64,000 nt of DNA from Capra hircus (GCF_001704415.2 NC_030811.1:4746501-4810500); one strand, 5' to 3'; counted from the first letter of the stretch, positions 12,107 through 21,310 are shown. Program-made: numbers and translations. Notes: generated by a model from the letters alone, not told the origin.

Positions 12107-12862
12107 CTGTTCCTATCAACACTGCTTTTGGCTCAGGTTCTGGGTAGCAAAACAACCACTGAAATAAAGAGCCCCAAAACTTCTGGTACAACGTGTATCT
12201 CTGAAAGGAAAATTAATACATGCAAAGAAGCAGTTTTTTCCAGCTTGTAACCACTCCTTTTTCTGCAGCAAAAGGAAAGAACAATCCGTAGGAGATGGAC
12301 TGTAGCAAATTAAGGAAGACACCCCCACAAGGTTGTCAAGGAAACTAAACCAAGTGCGTTTCTCTACAGCGAAGAATCAAGGCTACGGTGAACGTGCCAT
12401 GGAATATTCTGTGGCAAAAAATGACTAAAATCCCCTCTTGAAAAATCTTTTTAAGAGGCTAAACTTACTTCTAGGCTATTTTATTAAGCACTTCACCTAC
12501 AGTGCAAGCAGGCAAGCTTGACTTTCTAAACCAAAACCTAAATGGATTCAGCGAGCACCTTCCTAAAAATGAGCCGAGCCTGGGCCACTGGAAAGGACCG
12601 GGAGATTTCCGAAGGGTCTCTTTGGCATATCTCAACATCAAAAGAAGCAATCACGGCCCACAAGTAACGGGCTGGGGGCGGGGGGGCAGACACAGAAACT
12701 ATACTACCACCAACAGCCTTTCCCACATTTTAGATTTTTCTGTTTTTCAAAATGGAGCCTTTTTTAACATTTGTAAGTGCAAAGGCAACTCTAGGCAAAC
12801 TAAAGCAAGACCTTAGCCTGACTGAACCATTCGATACTGGAAGAGGACAGAGTAGGCTGCAA

Positions 12863-12886
12863 ACACACACACACGCACACACACAC
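12863..12886. repeat. (AC)n microsatellite
   Basis: About 24 bases of AC repeat with one G interruption (acgcac), followed by a T8 run. Confidence 0.9.
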
Positions 12887-13310
12887 TTTTTTTTAAAGAT
12901 GTCAACTTGGGAGACGGTTGTAAAAACCTCCCACAAGTAAGTGATAAAGAAGCCCTATCAGGGAGGAGAAATGGCATGCGCTTAGGGACCCAGGACGAGG
13001 GCCACTTTTGAAGAGAAGGCAGGGGCGCCGTGAGGCAGGCGGAAGGCGAGGGAACGGCAGCGGGGTGCGCAGCCCGCACCCCCAGGAGGCGTACGGGTCC
13101 CGGGGAGCCCCGGCCGAGCGCAAGGAGGAGGCGGGGAGGCCACGTCTCCCCTCGGCTCCCTCCCCAGCAAGGTGAGTGAGTCAGGGGGCCCCTGGACAGG
13201 TGAGGGCCGCGACCCTGGCCCGGGGCACCCCAGGTGAGACCAGGGGGCCGGGCCGCGGGGCAGGCAGGGGCAGGCGCGCCGGGGCCGGAGCGGGCGCCCG
13301 CGGCTCTTAC

Positions 13311-13354
13311 CCGGTGCCGCAGTCCACCACGCAGGGAGGCAGGGAGCCCGCCAT
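13311..13354 (-). CDS. ACTR3B: ACTR3B exon 1, coding part (actin-related protein 3B)
   Basis: Read on the minus strand, this encodes MAGSLPPCVVDCGT plus the first two bases (GG) of a Gly codon, then the splice donor GTAAGAG (13310 down to 13304). From memory of the family, this equals the start of mammalian ACTR3B; the paralogue ACTR3 starts MAGRLPACVVDCGTG, so Ser4 and Pro7 favour ACTR3B. ACTR3B is an actin-fold subunit of the Arp2/3 complex, which nucleates branched actin filaments in the cytoplasm. VVDCGTG is the start of the first phosphate-binding loop of the ATP site. The ATG has a strong context (A at -3, G at +4), and no other ATG lies in the roughly 135 bases upstream. About 15 of some 418 residues are here; the rest lies beyond the left edge. 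An intact donor and a CpG-island promoter argue against a processed pseudogene. Confidence 0.9.
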
Positions 13355-13565
13355 GCTCGGCCCACGCGGCCGGCTCCGGAGGCTCCCCGGATCGCCGGCC
13401 CGCTCGCCGCCCCGCGCCGCCGCCGGGCTCCCGGGAGCCTCCGCAGCGCCGCGGCCGGGAGCCCGGATGCTCGCCGCCGGCACACGTGACGCCCCGCCCA
13501 CCCCCGCCTGACCAATCACTACGATGACACGCCCTGTCCCCGCCCCCGGCCGCCCGCCATCTTTA
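13355..13565 (-). promoter_or_regulatory. ACTR3B: ACTR3B 5' leader and core promoter
   Basis: GC-rich, TATA-less sequence immediately upstream of the ACTR3B ATG. Sites seen: E-box CACGTG at 13483-13488 overlapping a TGACG CRE half-site (13487-13491); GC boxes at 13492-13499 and 13538-13547; a CCAAT box at 13512-13516 (inverted relative to the gene); and a YY1-like CGCCATCTT at 13555-13563. CCAAT boxes usually lie 60-100 bases upstream of the start site, so I infer initiation near 13430-13460 and a leader of roughly 80-110 bases. This arrangement is typical of broadly expressed CpG-island genes. The start site is inferred, not seen. Confidence 0.72.
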
Positions 13566-13654
13566 GTGCTGGCAGCGGGGCCTCGTTGCCTGTACGTCCC
13601 ACCTTGCTGCGGGAGAGGCTTTGAGCTCTTCTGGCTTACCGTGGACTGGACCCC

Positions 13655-13925
13655 GAAGCCTGACTCCTCATCCTTTTAAGTCTTCTCTCAGATGTCACCT
13701 TCTCAGGGAAGCTGTCCCTGCTCATCTGCTAGGTGCCCCCTCCCCCCCCTGCACCTTACTCACTATCTCAACAATCTATTGCTTTGCTTCACAACATTTG
13801 GAGCAAATTTATACCGTGTGTATATATTTATTTGTACTCCTATAGCAGGCTATAGGCTCCGCTAGATGCGGCTCCTGAATGTCTTCCCACTGATGACAAG
13901 GATGCGCAGCACAGTACTTGGTGCA
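13655..13925 (+). mobile_element. L2 LINE 3' end
   Basis: 'cagatgtcaccttctcagg' then 'gctgtccctgctcatctgc', a C-rich run, 'atttatttgtactcc' and 'gcgcagcacagtacttgg' follow the L2 3' end in order. Lies just upstream of the CpG island. Confidence 0.7.
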
Positions 13926-13933
13926 TTCATGCT

Positions 13934-14190
13934 GCCGCTGCTGCTAAGTCGCGTCAGTCGTGTCCGACTCTGTGCGACCCCACAGACGGCAGCTCACCAG
14001 GCTCCCCCGTCCCTGGGATTCTCCAGGCAAGAACACTGGAGTGGGTTGCCATTTCCTTCTCCACTGCATGAAAGTGAAAAGTGAAAGTGAAGTCGCTCAG
14101 TCGTGTCCGACTCTTAGCGACCCCATGGCTCCTCCGTCCATGGGATTTTCCAGGCAAGAGTACTGGAGTGGGGTGCCATCGCCTTCTCCG
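13934..14190 (-). mobile_element. BOV-A2 (two-unit Bov-A) SINE
   Basis: Two reverse Bov-A units, each beginning 'gtcgcgtcagtcgtgtccga'/'gtcgctcagtcgtgtccga' and ending 'ccttctcc', joined by 'gaaagtgaaaagtgaaagtg'. Little diverged, so fairly young. Confidence 0.92.
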
Positions 14191-14664
14191 GGAAACACCC
14201 AAATGTTTTCTGAATAAAGAAAAAAGAAGCCTTGACGTTAGAATTCTTACACCTGTCAGAACACTGCATGCTTTCCTCTATAGAAGAAAAACCTGTGCAA
14301 CAAACGCACGGACAGCTTTAAGGGGTGATTGACCTTCGATCAGGTTAACACTACAGCAGGATCATTATGGAACATATTCTCAAGTATCAAAGGTGAAGTG
14401 ATGTCCAAAAGATCTTCCTGGAACCCGGACCAAAGTTCGCACCACTAACCAGCTATGTTATGAAGGTCGAGAAGATACCACTTGCTTCCTCCTCCCTCCC
14501 TATCATATATTCCTGACCTTACTTTTTAGGACTCTTCTGGAGATGTAGTTCCAGGCAGTTTAACTGGTATTAAAAGCATTTTTAAACTGTTTTTCCGTAT
14601 GAGAAGTAGTGGTAGATTACTTGATCATGTTAGATAACCCATGATGATTCCTTTTTTGTTTTGC
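14191..14664. other. Intergenic stretch, nothing recognised
   Basis: About 470 bases of A+T-rich sequence with no repeat or gene signature. Confidence 0.4.
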
Positions 14665-14681
14665 GGGGGGGGGGGGGGGGG
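14665..14681. repeat. Poly(G) tract (17 G)
   Basis: Uninterrupted run of 17 G immediately before a Bov-A monomer; could be a mutated low-complexity linker or an assembly-sensitive tract. Confidence 0.85.
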
Positions 14682-14688
14682 TTCCTAT

Positions 14689-14817
14689 ACTGGAGAAGGA
14701 AATGGCAACCCACTCCAGTATTCTTGCCTGGAGAATCCCATGGGCGGAGGAGCCTGGTGGGCTACAGTTCACGGTGTCACAAAGAGTCGGACACGACTGA
14801 GCCACTTCACTTTCATT
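14689..14817 (+). mobile_element. Bov-A monomer SINE
   Basis: Forward unit from 'actggagaaggaaatggc' to 'gccacttcactttcat', without a tRNA head. Confidence 0.9.
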
Positions 14818-14939
14818 CAGGTCAAATAAGGCCCAGATCTAGGAAATTTTTGAGGAACCTAGAAAGAAAAGTAGAAGGTGGGAAGAAAAGAAAGGTGAGG
14901 AGTGTGGAGGAAAGCCTGTATAGGGCCCTGAAATAAGCA

Positions 14940-15144
14940 AGTGAAGCTGCTCAGTCGTGTCCGACTCTTTGCGACCCTATGGGCTGTAGCCCACAAGCCT
15001 CCTGCATCCATGGGATTCTCCAGGCAAGAATACTGGAGTGGGTTGCCATTTCCTTCTGCAGGGGATCTTCCTGACCCAGGGATCGAACCCAGGCCTCCCA
15101 CCTTTCAGGCAAACGCTTTAACCTCTGAGCCACCAGGGAAGCAC
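14940..15144 (-). mobile_element. Bov-tA SINE
   Basis: Full-length reverse copy; Bov-A part at left, head ending 'gagccaccagggaagc' at right. Confidence 0.92.
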
Positions 15145-15393
15145 AGGACCCTGAGGCTGGGGGCAAAGGCTCACTTGCCTCCTTTGTCTTTTGCCACAGC
15201 CCTGGCCAACCCCACTGTGCCATGGCCCTCATCAGAATTCTGTGGATAACCTCTAGGTTGCAGACAGTCAGCACTGCCACCTCTTTCATTCCTTTAGCAC
15301 ATATTTATCAAGTGCCTACTATGGGACAGGCCTTGCATTAGACGGGGCATGGAACAGTAAGTGGGACATTCGTAGTCTTTGCCCCTAAGACTT

Positions 15394-15510
15394 TTTTTTT
15401 TATTATTTATTTATTTATTTATTTACTTGGCTGCACCAGGTCTTCATTGTAGCATGCAGGATCTTTAGTTGCACAGAGTTTTAGACCCTGGGCCACCAGG
15501 GAAGTCCCTC
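15394..15510 (-). mobile_element. CHR-type SINE in L2, with TSD
   Basis: Reverse copy: T-rich/TTTA tail, 'ggctgcaccaggtcttcatt', ending 'gccaccagggaagtccc'. TSD 'tgcccctaagactt' (15380-15393) versus 'tgcccacaagactt' (15511-15524), one mismatch. Confidence 0.88.
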
Positions 15511-15585
15511 TGCCCACAAGACTTTAGAGTCTTGTGAGAGATAGCAGAAGTCTGAGCATCACAGCTAGAGAGTAACCCTTGCCCT

Positions 15586-15655
15586 CTACTAGGGAAAAGC
15601 CCTCACAGCAAAGAAAGCACAGCGTGGCCAAAAATAAATCTTTTTTTTTTTTTTA
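15586..15655 (+). mobile_element. Possible CHR SINE 3' fragment
   Basis: 'gaaagcacagcgtggccaaa' followed by 'aataaat' and a T14 run resembles a CHR 3' end. Short, so uncertain. Confidence 0.4.
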
Positions 15656-16384
15656 AGCCAAACAGGGCAACTACACCTGTCTTAGGAGTCAGTGAAGCCT
15701 TCTCAGAGCAACGGTGCCTAAGCTGAAACCCAGAGGGTGGATGGAGAAACACTCTATGGTGGAGAGGGTGGGGCAGGAGAGGGTTTCTGGGACCAGAAGG
15801 CCAGAGGACCTCAAGACTCATAGACGACCCTGTCACCTTCACCAGGGAAGAAACCTTAGTGGGATTTGGAACTGGCTAGTAATAAAGGTGGTCCCTTTTC
15901 AGTGTGTGTCCCTTCTGCAAAGGACTTCCTGGAAATGGCGACCAAGACCAGCAGCTGGTAGCAAGCAAAAGACTTCCTGACTTCAAATGTGTCCTCTCGA
16001 CCCCACTAACCCTTGACGTTTGAGTGAAGGCGTTTCGCATGTGGGGAACAGAGATCTCTTACGGGGGCACAGGAGCAACTTTTATTATTCCATGTAAAGA
16101 AAATCCAGAAATTCCAGGGTAATTCAACCGTTGGATGATATCACTGTGGAAGTACTAGAAACTTGATGGCCTAAAACAACAGATATTTATCGTCTCACGA
16201 TAGGGCAGAAGGTCAAAATCGAGATGTCAGCAGGACCAGTCCTCCCCGAAGCCTCGAGGAGGAGCCCCGGTGTTCCCACAAATCCCTGGTGCTCTCGGCT
16301 TACAGAGGCATCACCCCAGTCTCTGCCTCCGTCTCAATGCCACGCTGTCCCTCGGCTTCTGCCCCGTCACCTTGCATTCTCTTC

Positions 16385-16737
16385 CTTTTTAATATTTATT
16401 TATGTGGCTGCGCCAGGCTTCCCAGGTGGCTCAGTGGTAAAGAATCCACCTCCCAATGCAGGAGATGTGGGTTCGGTTCCTAGGTCAGGAAAATCCCCCA
16501 GAGGAGGCAATGGCAACCCACTCCAGTATTCTTGCCTGGGTAATTCCGAGGAGGCTTGTGGGCTCTAGTTCGTAGGGTGGCAGAGAGTCAGAGGTGACTG
16601 AGCGCGCAAGCGTTTGGCTGCACAGAGGCTTAGTCCCTGCGTGCGAGATCTAGCTCCCTGATGAGGAATCGAACCAAGGCCCCCGGCACTGGGAGCGTGG
16701 AATCTTAACCAGTGTGCCACCAGGAAAGTCCCTGGTG
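16385..16737 (-). mobile_element. CHR-type SINE inside MLT1 LTR, itself interrupted
   Basis: Reverse CHR from 'tttttaatatttatttatgtgg' (tail side) to 'gtgccaccaggaaagtccc' (head side), with a Bov-tA inside. Flanked by 'ttctcttc' at 16377-16384 and 16738-16745. Confidence 0.85.
16414..16614 (+). mobile_element. Bov-tA SINE inside the CHR copy
   Basis: Forward full-length copy flanked by 'tggctgcgc' (16405-16413) and 'tggctgcac' (16615-16623), a 9-base TSD with one mismatch inside the host CHR. Confidence 0.9.
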
Positions 16738-17073
16738 TTCTCTTCTTATAAGGACCAGTCACATTGAATTAAGACCTGCCCTAATGACCTCATCTCACCT
16801 TGATCTCATCTGCATAGGCCTTGTTTTCAAATAAGATCCCTTTTACAGGTACTGGGGTAACTACTCCAGCATGTCTTTGGGGAAGACAGTTTAGCTCGTA
16901 ATAACACCAGCTTATACCAAAAGCAGTCACTGGTGAGGGGGATTGATGCATTTGATTAGCTTAGACAATTAAAACTGCATCCCTGGGCTGGTGAGGAGCC
17001 TCATCATGTCTTCAGAAGCATCTGGTACCCATATCTGAGGCGAATGGGGTTTGATGAGCATAAGGGGAATGAC

Positions 17074-17437
17074 TTTCCAGGTGGCGCTAGTGGTAAAGAA
17101 CCCACCTGCCAATGCAAGAGACAAAAGAGACGCAGGTTCAATCTGTGGGTCGGGAAGATCCCCTGGAGGGGGGCATGGCAACCGACTTCATTATTCTTGC
17201 CTGAAGCATCCCTTGAACAGAGGAGCCTGGTGGGCTACAGTCTACAGTAGCGAAAGTGTTAGTCACTCAGTCATGTCCGACTCTTTGCGACCCCACGGAC
17301 TATAGCCCACCAGGCTCTTCTGTCCATGGGATTCTCCAGGCAAGAGTACTGGAGTGGGTTGCAGTTTCCTTCTCCGGGTCTACAGTAGAGTAGTCCACAA
17401 AGGGTCGGACGCAACTGAAGCAATTTAGCCCGCACCT
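17074..17437 (+). mobile_element. Bov-tA SINE split by a Bov-A
   Basis: Forward copy: head from 17074, body to 17250, 3' end at 17389-17437 ('agggtcggacgcaactgaag'). TSD 'ggggaatgac' at 17064-17073 and 17438-17447, perfect. Confidence 0.93.
17251..17377 (-). mobile_element. Bov-A monomer nested in Bov-tA
   Basis: 127-base reverse Bov-A unit flanked by the perfect 11-base TSD 'gtctacagtag' at 17240-17250 and 17378-17388. Confidence 0.93.
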
Positions 17438-17447
17438 GGGGAATGAC

Positions 17448-18874
17448 AACAGTTTCCGCCTCACTCGTAATTTTTTTGATGAAACCACATATGGTTGCTC
17501 ATTCTGTGTCTTCTCACTCCTCTAGCCTCTTCCTTGCTCACCCAGCTGGAGCTCTGCCCCATCTCTGAAGCTCTCCCTCAGCTTCCAGAAAGAGTCGCCG
17601 CACTCTCTTTTGGACTCTGAGAGCCTCCTACATCCATCCACGTGTTCGCTTATCTGATCGTATCACAACGGTTGCGCTTCCACCACCCCTGGTGCACCAG
17701 TCTGAGAGTAGAAGTATGTCTCCGATAATTTTATGCCTTTGGGTTGTCAGGCACTCCTGACATTTTGTGGCCACTCAGTGAAAGGTTCTTAAATAAATGG
17801 AAGTCATCAGCAGTTGTTAAGCCTCTCAATTACGCATTTGTTTTTACTTGCTTTCTTATCATCAAAAGCAAATAAAAGCGAACCTTCCATGTGATTTCTG
17901 TGTTAGTGTTTTCACTGTTTTTTTCTATATATCAAAGCATATTCTCTGTTATTCTTCTGAGGTCATAAACTCCTATGGATCAGAGACCGATGGCATCCCT
18001 TTTGACAAAGGCCGAAACACCCACAGAGAAACAAACCTCCCATTCTATAAGAGGCCCTTCAAGTACAATCTCTGTTAATTGCATTGCTAAGGTTTGCTCC
18101 TTCCAATATACTTTGCAAAATTCTACTCTCTCCTTATAGTGAGAGGACTTTTCAGTTGACTTTCCATGGCAGAAAGAGGCTTCTCTTTACTATGTTTCTA
18201 CCCAGCAATGACCTCCTACTCCTCCATCCCCCAACTCCTAAAGGGCCAGAAACGTGGGAACAGGAAGTCTTCCTGTATAGAATTCAGCATCTCTCCCATG
18301 GCAGACAACAGGACTGTCTCGTAACTACTCTCCTGAGGTCTGGATAAGCCAGCATCACTCTCCAATGAACCTTTAATAAACATGTTTGATGCTGGTTACA
18401 ATGCATTTTTATGCATACGAAGACAACTTAAAATAATTAGGACTTACAGAGCTTGTCAATCTAATAGAATTTAGTCAGGGCACACTCAGACAATGTGATC
18501 TTCATTTCCTGCATTTAACTAGTCTTGCTGGGCCAAGAAGGAAAAAGAAAACAAAAACGAAAGGCTATCCTGAAACGCTGCCCAGCCAGTGGCTCTGTGA
18601 ATCTTAAGTTGCAAAGCTGTGGGCAGAAGCAATCAGTGTGTTCTCTGTTGCCATGAGGATGCAAATAGAGAAAGGAGTGCCCCAAAAGTAGGGCCCATTC
18701 CTTTGAAAGTGGCTGGCACCCTCCTTCAAGAGGAAGGGCCTGTCATTGCACTCAATGGACCTCCCAGAGGGCTTGGCAACAGTGGGAGAAAATGGTCCAA
18801 GCTAGAGCTGATTGGCTGGAGTGCACTGAGTTGATAACCGACCTAAAACCACAAGACTGGGAAGGAAATCACTA
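17448..18874. other. Intergenic stretch, mostly unrecognised
   Basis: 17520-17800 is weakly L2-like (CT-rich start and a 'cactcagtgaaaggttcttaa' end). 18080-18400 and the rest match nothing I recognise. No exon seen. Confidence 0.4.
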
Positions 18875-19080
18875 GGGGCTTCCCTGGAGGCTCAGATGGT
18901 AAAGAATTTGCCTGCAATGCAGGAGACTCTGGTTTGATCCCTGGGTTGGGAAGAGCCCCTGGAGAAGGGCATGGCAACCCACTCCTGTATTTTTGCCTGG
19001 AGAATCCCATGGACAGAGGAGCCTGGTGGGTTATAGCCCATGGGGTCGCAAAGAGTCGGACACAACTGAGCGACTAACAC
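18875..19080 (+). mobile_element. Bov-tA SINE
   Basis: Full-length forward copy from 'ggggcttccctggaggctc' to 'gagcgactaacac'. Low divergence. Confidence 0.94.
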
Positions 19081-19482
19081 TGACTTTATTCAGATCAATT
19101 CTGCCGCTTCTGCCTGCACCCACGGCAGTGACCTCGACCGGAAGACTGGTCCTCCACCGCCTCCCCTCTTGCGCTGTCCATTCAGTCTCCTCACATCCCT
19201 GATACCTACCCCTCTGCTTTTCTCCAGCTGTCCCTCTTGCTAAACTACTCCGTAGCTACCCACCGGCCAGCCTATCTCCATGTTTTCCCCACCCAAGACA
19301 TCTCTCAGGTGAGTTGTGCTGCTAGGAGAAGCAACCTGGCAAAACCCAGGACCTCTGTCCCTCATGTCTGTCTCCTTTCCCCACGATCTTCCGCGACTCC
19401 CTCTTGTTGGAGAAGCTGATCCCAGCCCTCACGTGGCGTTCAAGGTACTCCGTGATCTGCTCCCGAGTCACCTGCTTTGTTT

Positions 19483-19590
19483 TTTTTCAGTTAGGCTGCA
19501 CGGTCCTAGTTGTGGCACTGGGGATCTTTGTGACGTCAGGCAGGGTCTTTGAGTTGTAGCATTCGAACTCTTAGCTGCAGCTGGAACTAT
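19483..19590 (-). mobile_element. CHR-type SINE, decayed
   Basis: T-rich start then 'aggctgcacggtcctagttg', 'ggatctttgtgacgtcaggc' and 'gcattcgaactcttagctgc', matching the reverse CHR body. Diverged. Confidence 0.55.
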
Positions 19591-19752
19591 TTCCCAGCTA
19601 CTTCTTAGGGAGAAGACTGGATGACTGCAATAGCTCACAAAAGCATTTTCAGTCCATCACACATTAAATAATCATAATACCAAGAGGGAGGTACTATGAA
19701 AACCTCTCTTAATCAAATAAGGAAACCAAGGCTTGTACTTTTCAACTAAGAT

Positions 19753-19959
19753 ATGTGCTTAGTCACTCAGTCCTGTCCAACTCTTTGCAACCCCATTGAC
19801 TGTAGCCCACCAGGCTCCTCTGTCCATGGGATTCTCCAGGCAAGAATACTGGAGTGGGTTGCCATGCCCTCCTCCAGGGGATCTTCCCGACCCAGGGATC
19901 AAATCCAGGTCTCCTGCATTGCAGGCAGATTCTTTACCAACTGAGCCACCAGAGAAGCC
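19753..19959 (-). mobile_element. Bov-tA SINE
   Basis: Full-length reverse copy, box-B-like 'gggatcaaatcc', head end 'gagccaccagagaagcc'. Confidence 0.93.
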
Positions 19960-20446
19960 AGTAAAAGTTTAATTTTGTTCTGGGCACTTTCTTTAGGCCC
20001 CCTCGAGAAAACAGGCAGATGCTGAAGTGTTCGAAGCCATCATCTGGTAAGCAGAGGTTCAGTGTATCTTAGAGCCAGAAGGAATCTCAACATTCAGTCC
20101 TTCAGAACAACCCTGTCCTTTGAGAATTTCAAATCCATTTTGAAATTTTTTGAGCTCTTCACCTTGAAGGTCTTCTGTTTCCAGTAACAAATGCCCGAGG
20201 ACTCCCATTAGGCAATCACTATATGTTCTCGAGACTGAGTAGCATCCAGTAAAAATCGAATTCTTCTGCCAATGGGAATGAAACTGCTGAGGAGTAGAAC
20301 TGGACGCCAGCAATCTGGACAGAACGTTCTGCCAAGAGCTTGGCCCAAATGCTTCTTGCCATTGTGCAATCTCACAAGCAACAGGTTTTGGAGGAGTTGC
20401 CTTCCCAGGGCCTCCCCTTTCCTTATTGATGTTCATTCTAGAACAT
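19960..20446. other. Intergenic stretch, nothing recognised
   Basis: About 490 bases with an incidental minus-strand open frame; no known protein features and no repeat assigned. Confidence 0.4.
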
Positions 20447-20503
20447 TTTTTAGAAGCATCACAGCACACACTCAGTTTTTAGAAGCATCACAGCACACAC
20501 TTA
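20447..20503. repeat. 29-base tandem duplication
   Basis: 'tttttagaagcatcacagca' plus 'cacact' occurs twice with period 29 (the 'agaagcatc' motif starts at 20452 and 20481); nearly identical copies, so recent. Confidence 0.85.
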
Positions 20504-20623
20504 TTAATATAAGAGAATAAAGGCAGCAAGACTCTACCATTTCAACTTATCTTCACTGGATATTGGCTTGGTCCCTTTGGGCAGGAGAAGATGTGCAGGG
20601 AAACTTATAGGATTTCCACCTGA

Positions 20624-21310
20624 GGGGCTTCCCTGGCAGCCCAGTCCAGTCCAGTCCAGTTCAGTAACTCGGTCGTGTCCAAGTCTTTGCGACCCCATGG
20701 ACTGTAGCACACCAGGCCTCCATGTCCATCACCAACTCCCAGAGCTTGCTCAAACTCTTGTCCATCAAGTCAGTGATGCCATCCAGCCATCTCATCCTCT
20801 GTCGTCCCGTTCTCCTTCTTTCAATCTTTCCCAGCATCAGGGTCTTTTCCAATGAGTCAGCTCTTCACATCAGGTGCCCAAAGTATTGGAGTTTCAGCTT
20901 CAGCATCAGTCCTTCCAACAAATATTCAGGACTGATCTCCTTTAGGATGGGCTGGTTGGATCTCCTTGCAGTCCCAGGGGCTCTCAAGAGTCCTTCTCCA
21001 ACTCCACAGTTCAAAAGCGCCGATTCTTTGGCACTCAGCCGGCAGTCCAGTGGTTGAGAATCCATGCTTCCTGGCTTCGATCCCTGGTCCGGGATGATTC
21101 CACAGGCCAGGGAGCAACTAAGCCCGTGCACTGCCACTGCTGAGCCCATTCTCCTAGACCCTGTGCTGCACAAGGGAAGCCACCGCAAAGAGAAGCCCAA
21201 ACACCAGAACTGGAGAATAGGTCCTGCTTGGTGCAACTAGAGAAAGTCCGCACAAAGCGACAATGACTCGGTGCAGCCAAAATAAATAAACAAACATAAA
21301 CCAATTGAAA
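20624..21310 (+). mobile_element. CHR-type SINE split by BovB
   Basis: Head 'ggggcttccctggcagc' at 20624-20640, resuming at 21041 with 'ggcagtccagtggttgagaa' and the full CHR body to 'gcagccaaaataaataaac'. Confidence 0.88.
20646..21040 (-). mobile_element. BovB LINE 3' end inserted in CHR SINE
   Basis: 395-base reverse BovB 3' end starting in the terminal CAGTC/CAGTT repeats. TSD 'ggcagcccagt' (20635-20645) and 'ggcagtccagt' (21041-21051). Confidence 0.9.

Larger units (their letters stand above)
10966..12985. other. Intron 1 proximal segment, no modern SINE/LINE
   Basis: 2 kb directly downstream of the ACTR3B CpG island with no recognisable Bov, CHR, BovB or L1 copy. Contains a T8G12 run (12087-12106) and a CA microsatellite (12863-12886). 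No exon recognised. Confidence 0.5.
1..13310 (-). other. ACTR3B: ACTR3B intron 1 (partial, runs off left edge)
   Basis: Everything left of the exon 1 donor is intron 1, at least 13.3 kb long. I looked on the minus strand for exon 2, which should begin by completing the Gly codon and continue Tyr-Thr-Lys-Leu-Gly-Tyr, and found none. The interval holds old L1 pieces, CHR and Bov-tA SINEs and one large BovB fragment, listed separately. Confidence 0.8.
12990..13610. other. ACTR3B: CpG island
   Basis: The only long stretch in the window with dense CpG dinucleotides and very high G+C. It spans the ACTR3B promoter, exon 1 and the first 300 bases of intron 1. The flanks drop abruptly to A+T-rich repeat DNA. 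CpG survival implies it is unmethylated in the germ line, as expected of an active promoter. Long GC-rich open frames on both strands here (for example minus 12982-13515) are compositional artefacts. Confidence 0.9.
15283..15810 (-). mobile_element. L2 LINE, interrupted by a CHR SINE
   Basis: Left part 'atttatcaagtgcctactat' is the reverse of the L2 3' terminus; right part 'ttctcagagcaacggtgcct' with 'aagctgaaacccagagggtgg' is the reverse of upstream L2. A CHR insertion splits it at 15394-15510. Confidence 0.65.
16130..16910 (-). mobile_element. MLT1-type LTR (ERVL-MaLR), interrupted
   Basis: Reverse-oriented solo LTR. 'ggcctaaaacaacagatatt' and 'cgtctcacgatagggcagaa' at left, and 'cttcttataaggaccagtca' with 'ttcaaataagatcccttttac' at right, are the reverse of the MLT1 LTR. 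Split by a nested CHR/Bov-tA block (16385-16737). Old non-coding LTR of a non-autonomous family; no retroviral genes present. Confidence 0.8.

Noticed and set aside
1..13310. Search for ACTR3B exon 2 in the left 13 kb
   Set aside because: No minus-strand segment encodes the expected Tyr-Thr-Lys-Leu-Gly-Tyr continuation; it presumably lies beyond the left edge.
12982..13515. 178-codon open frame on the minus strand across the CpG island, and frames of 111 and 97 codons on the plus strand
   Set aside because: Arg/Pro/Gly/Ala-rich translations caused by GC composition. The genuine ACTR3B frame is a different one and stops at a splice donor.
16130..16910. Possible endogenous retrovirus with coding genes next to the MLT1 LTR
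   Set aside because: Only a solo, non-autonomous LTR is present; no gag, pol or env-like sequence flanks it.
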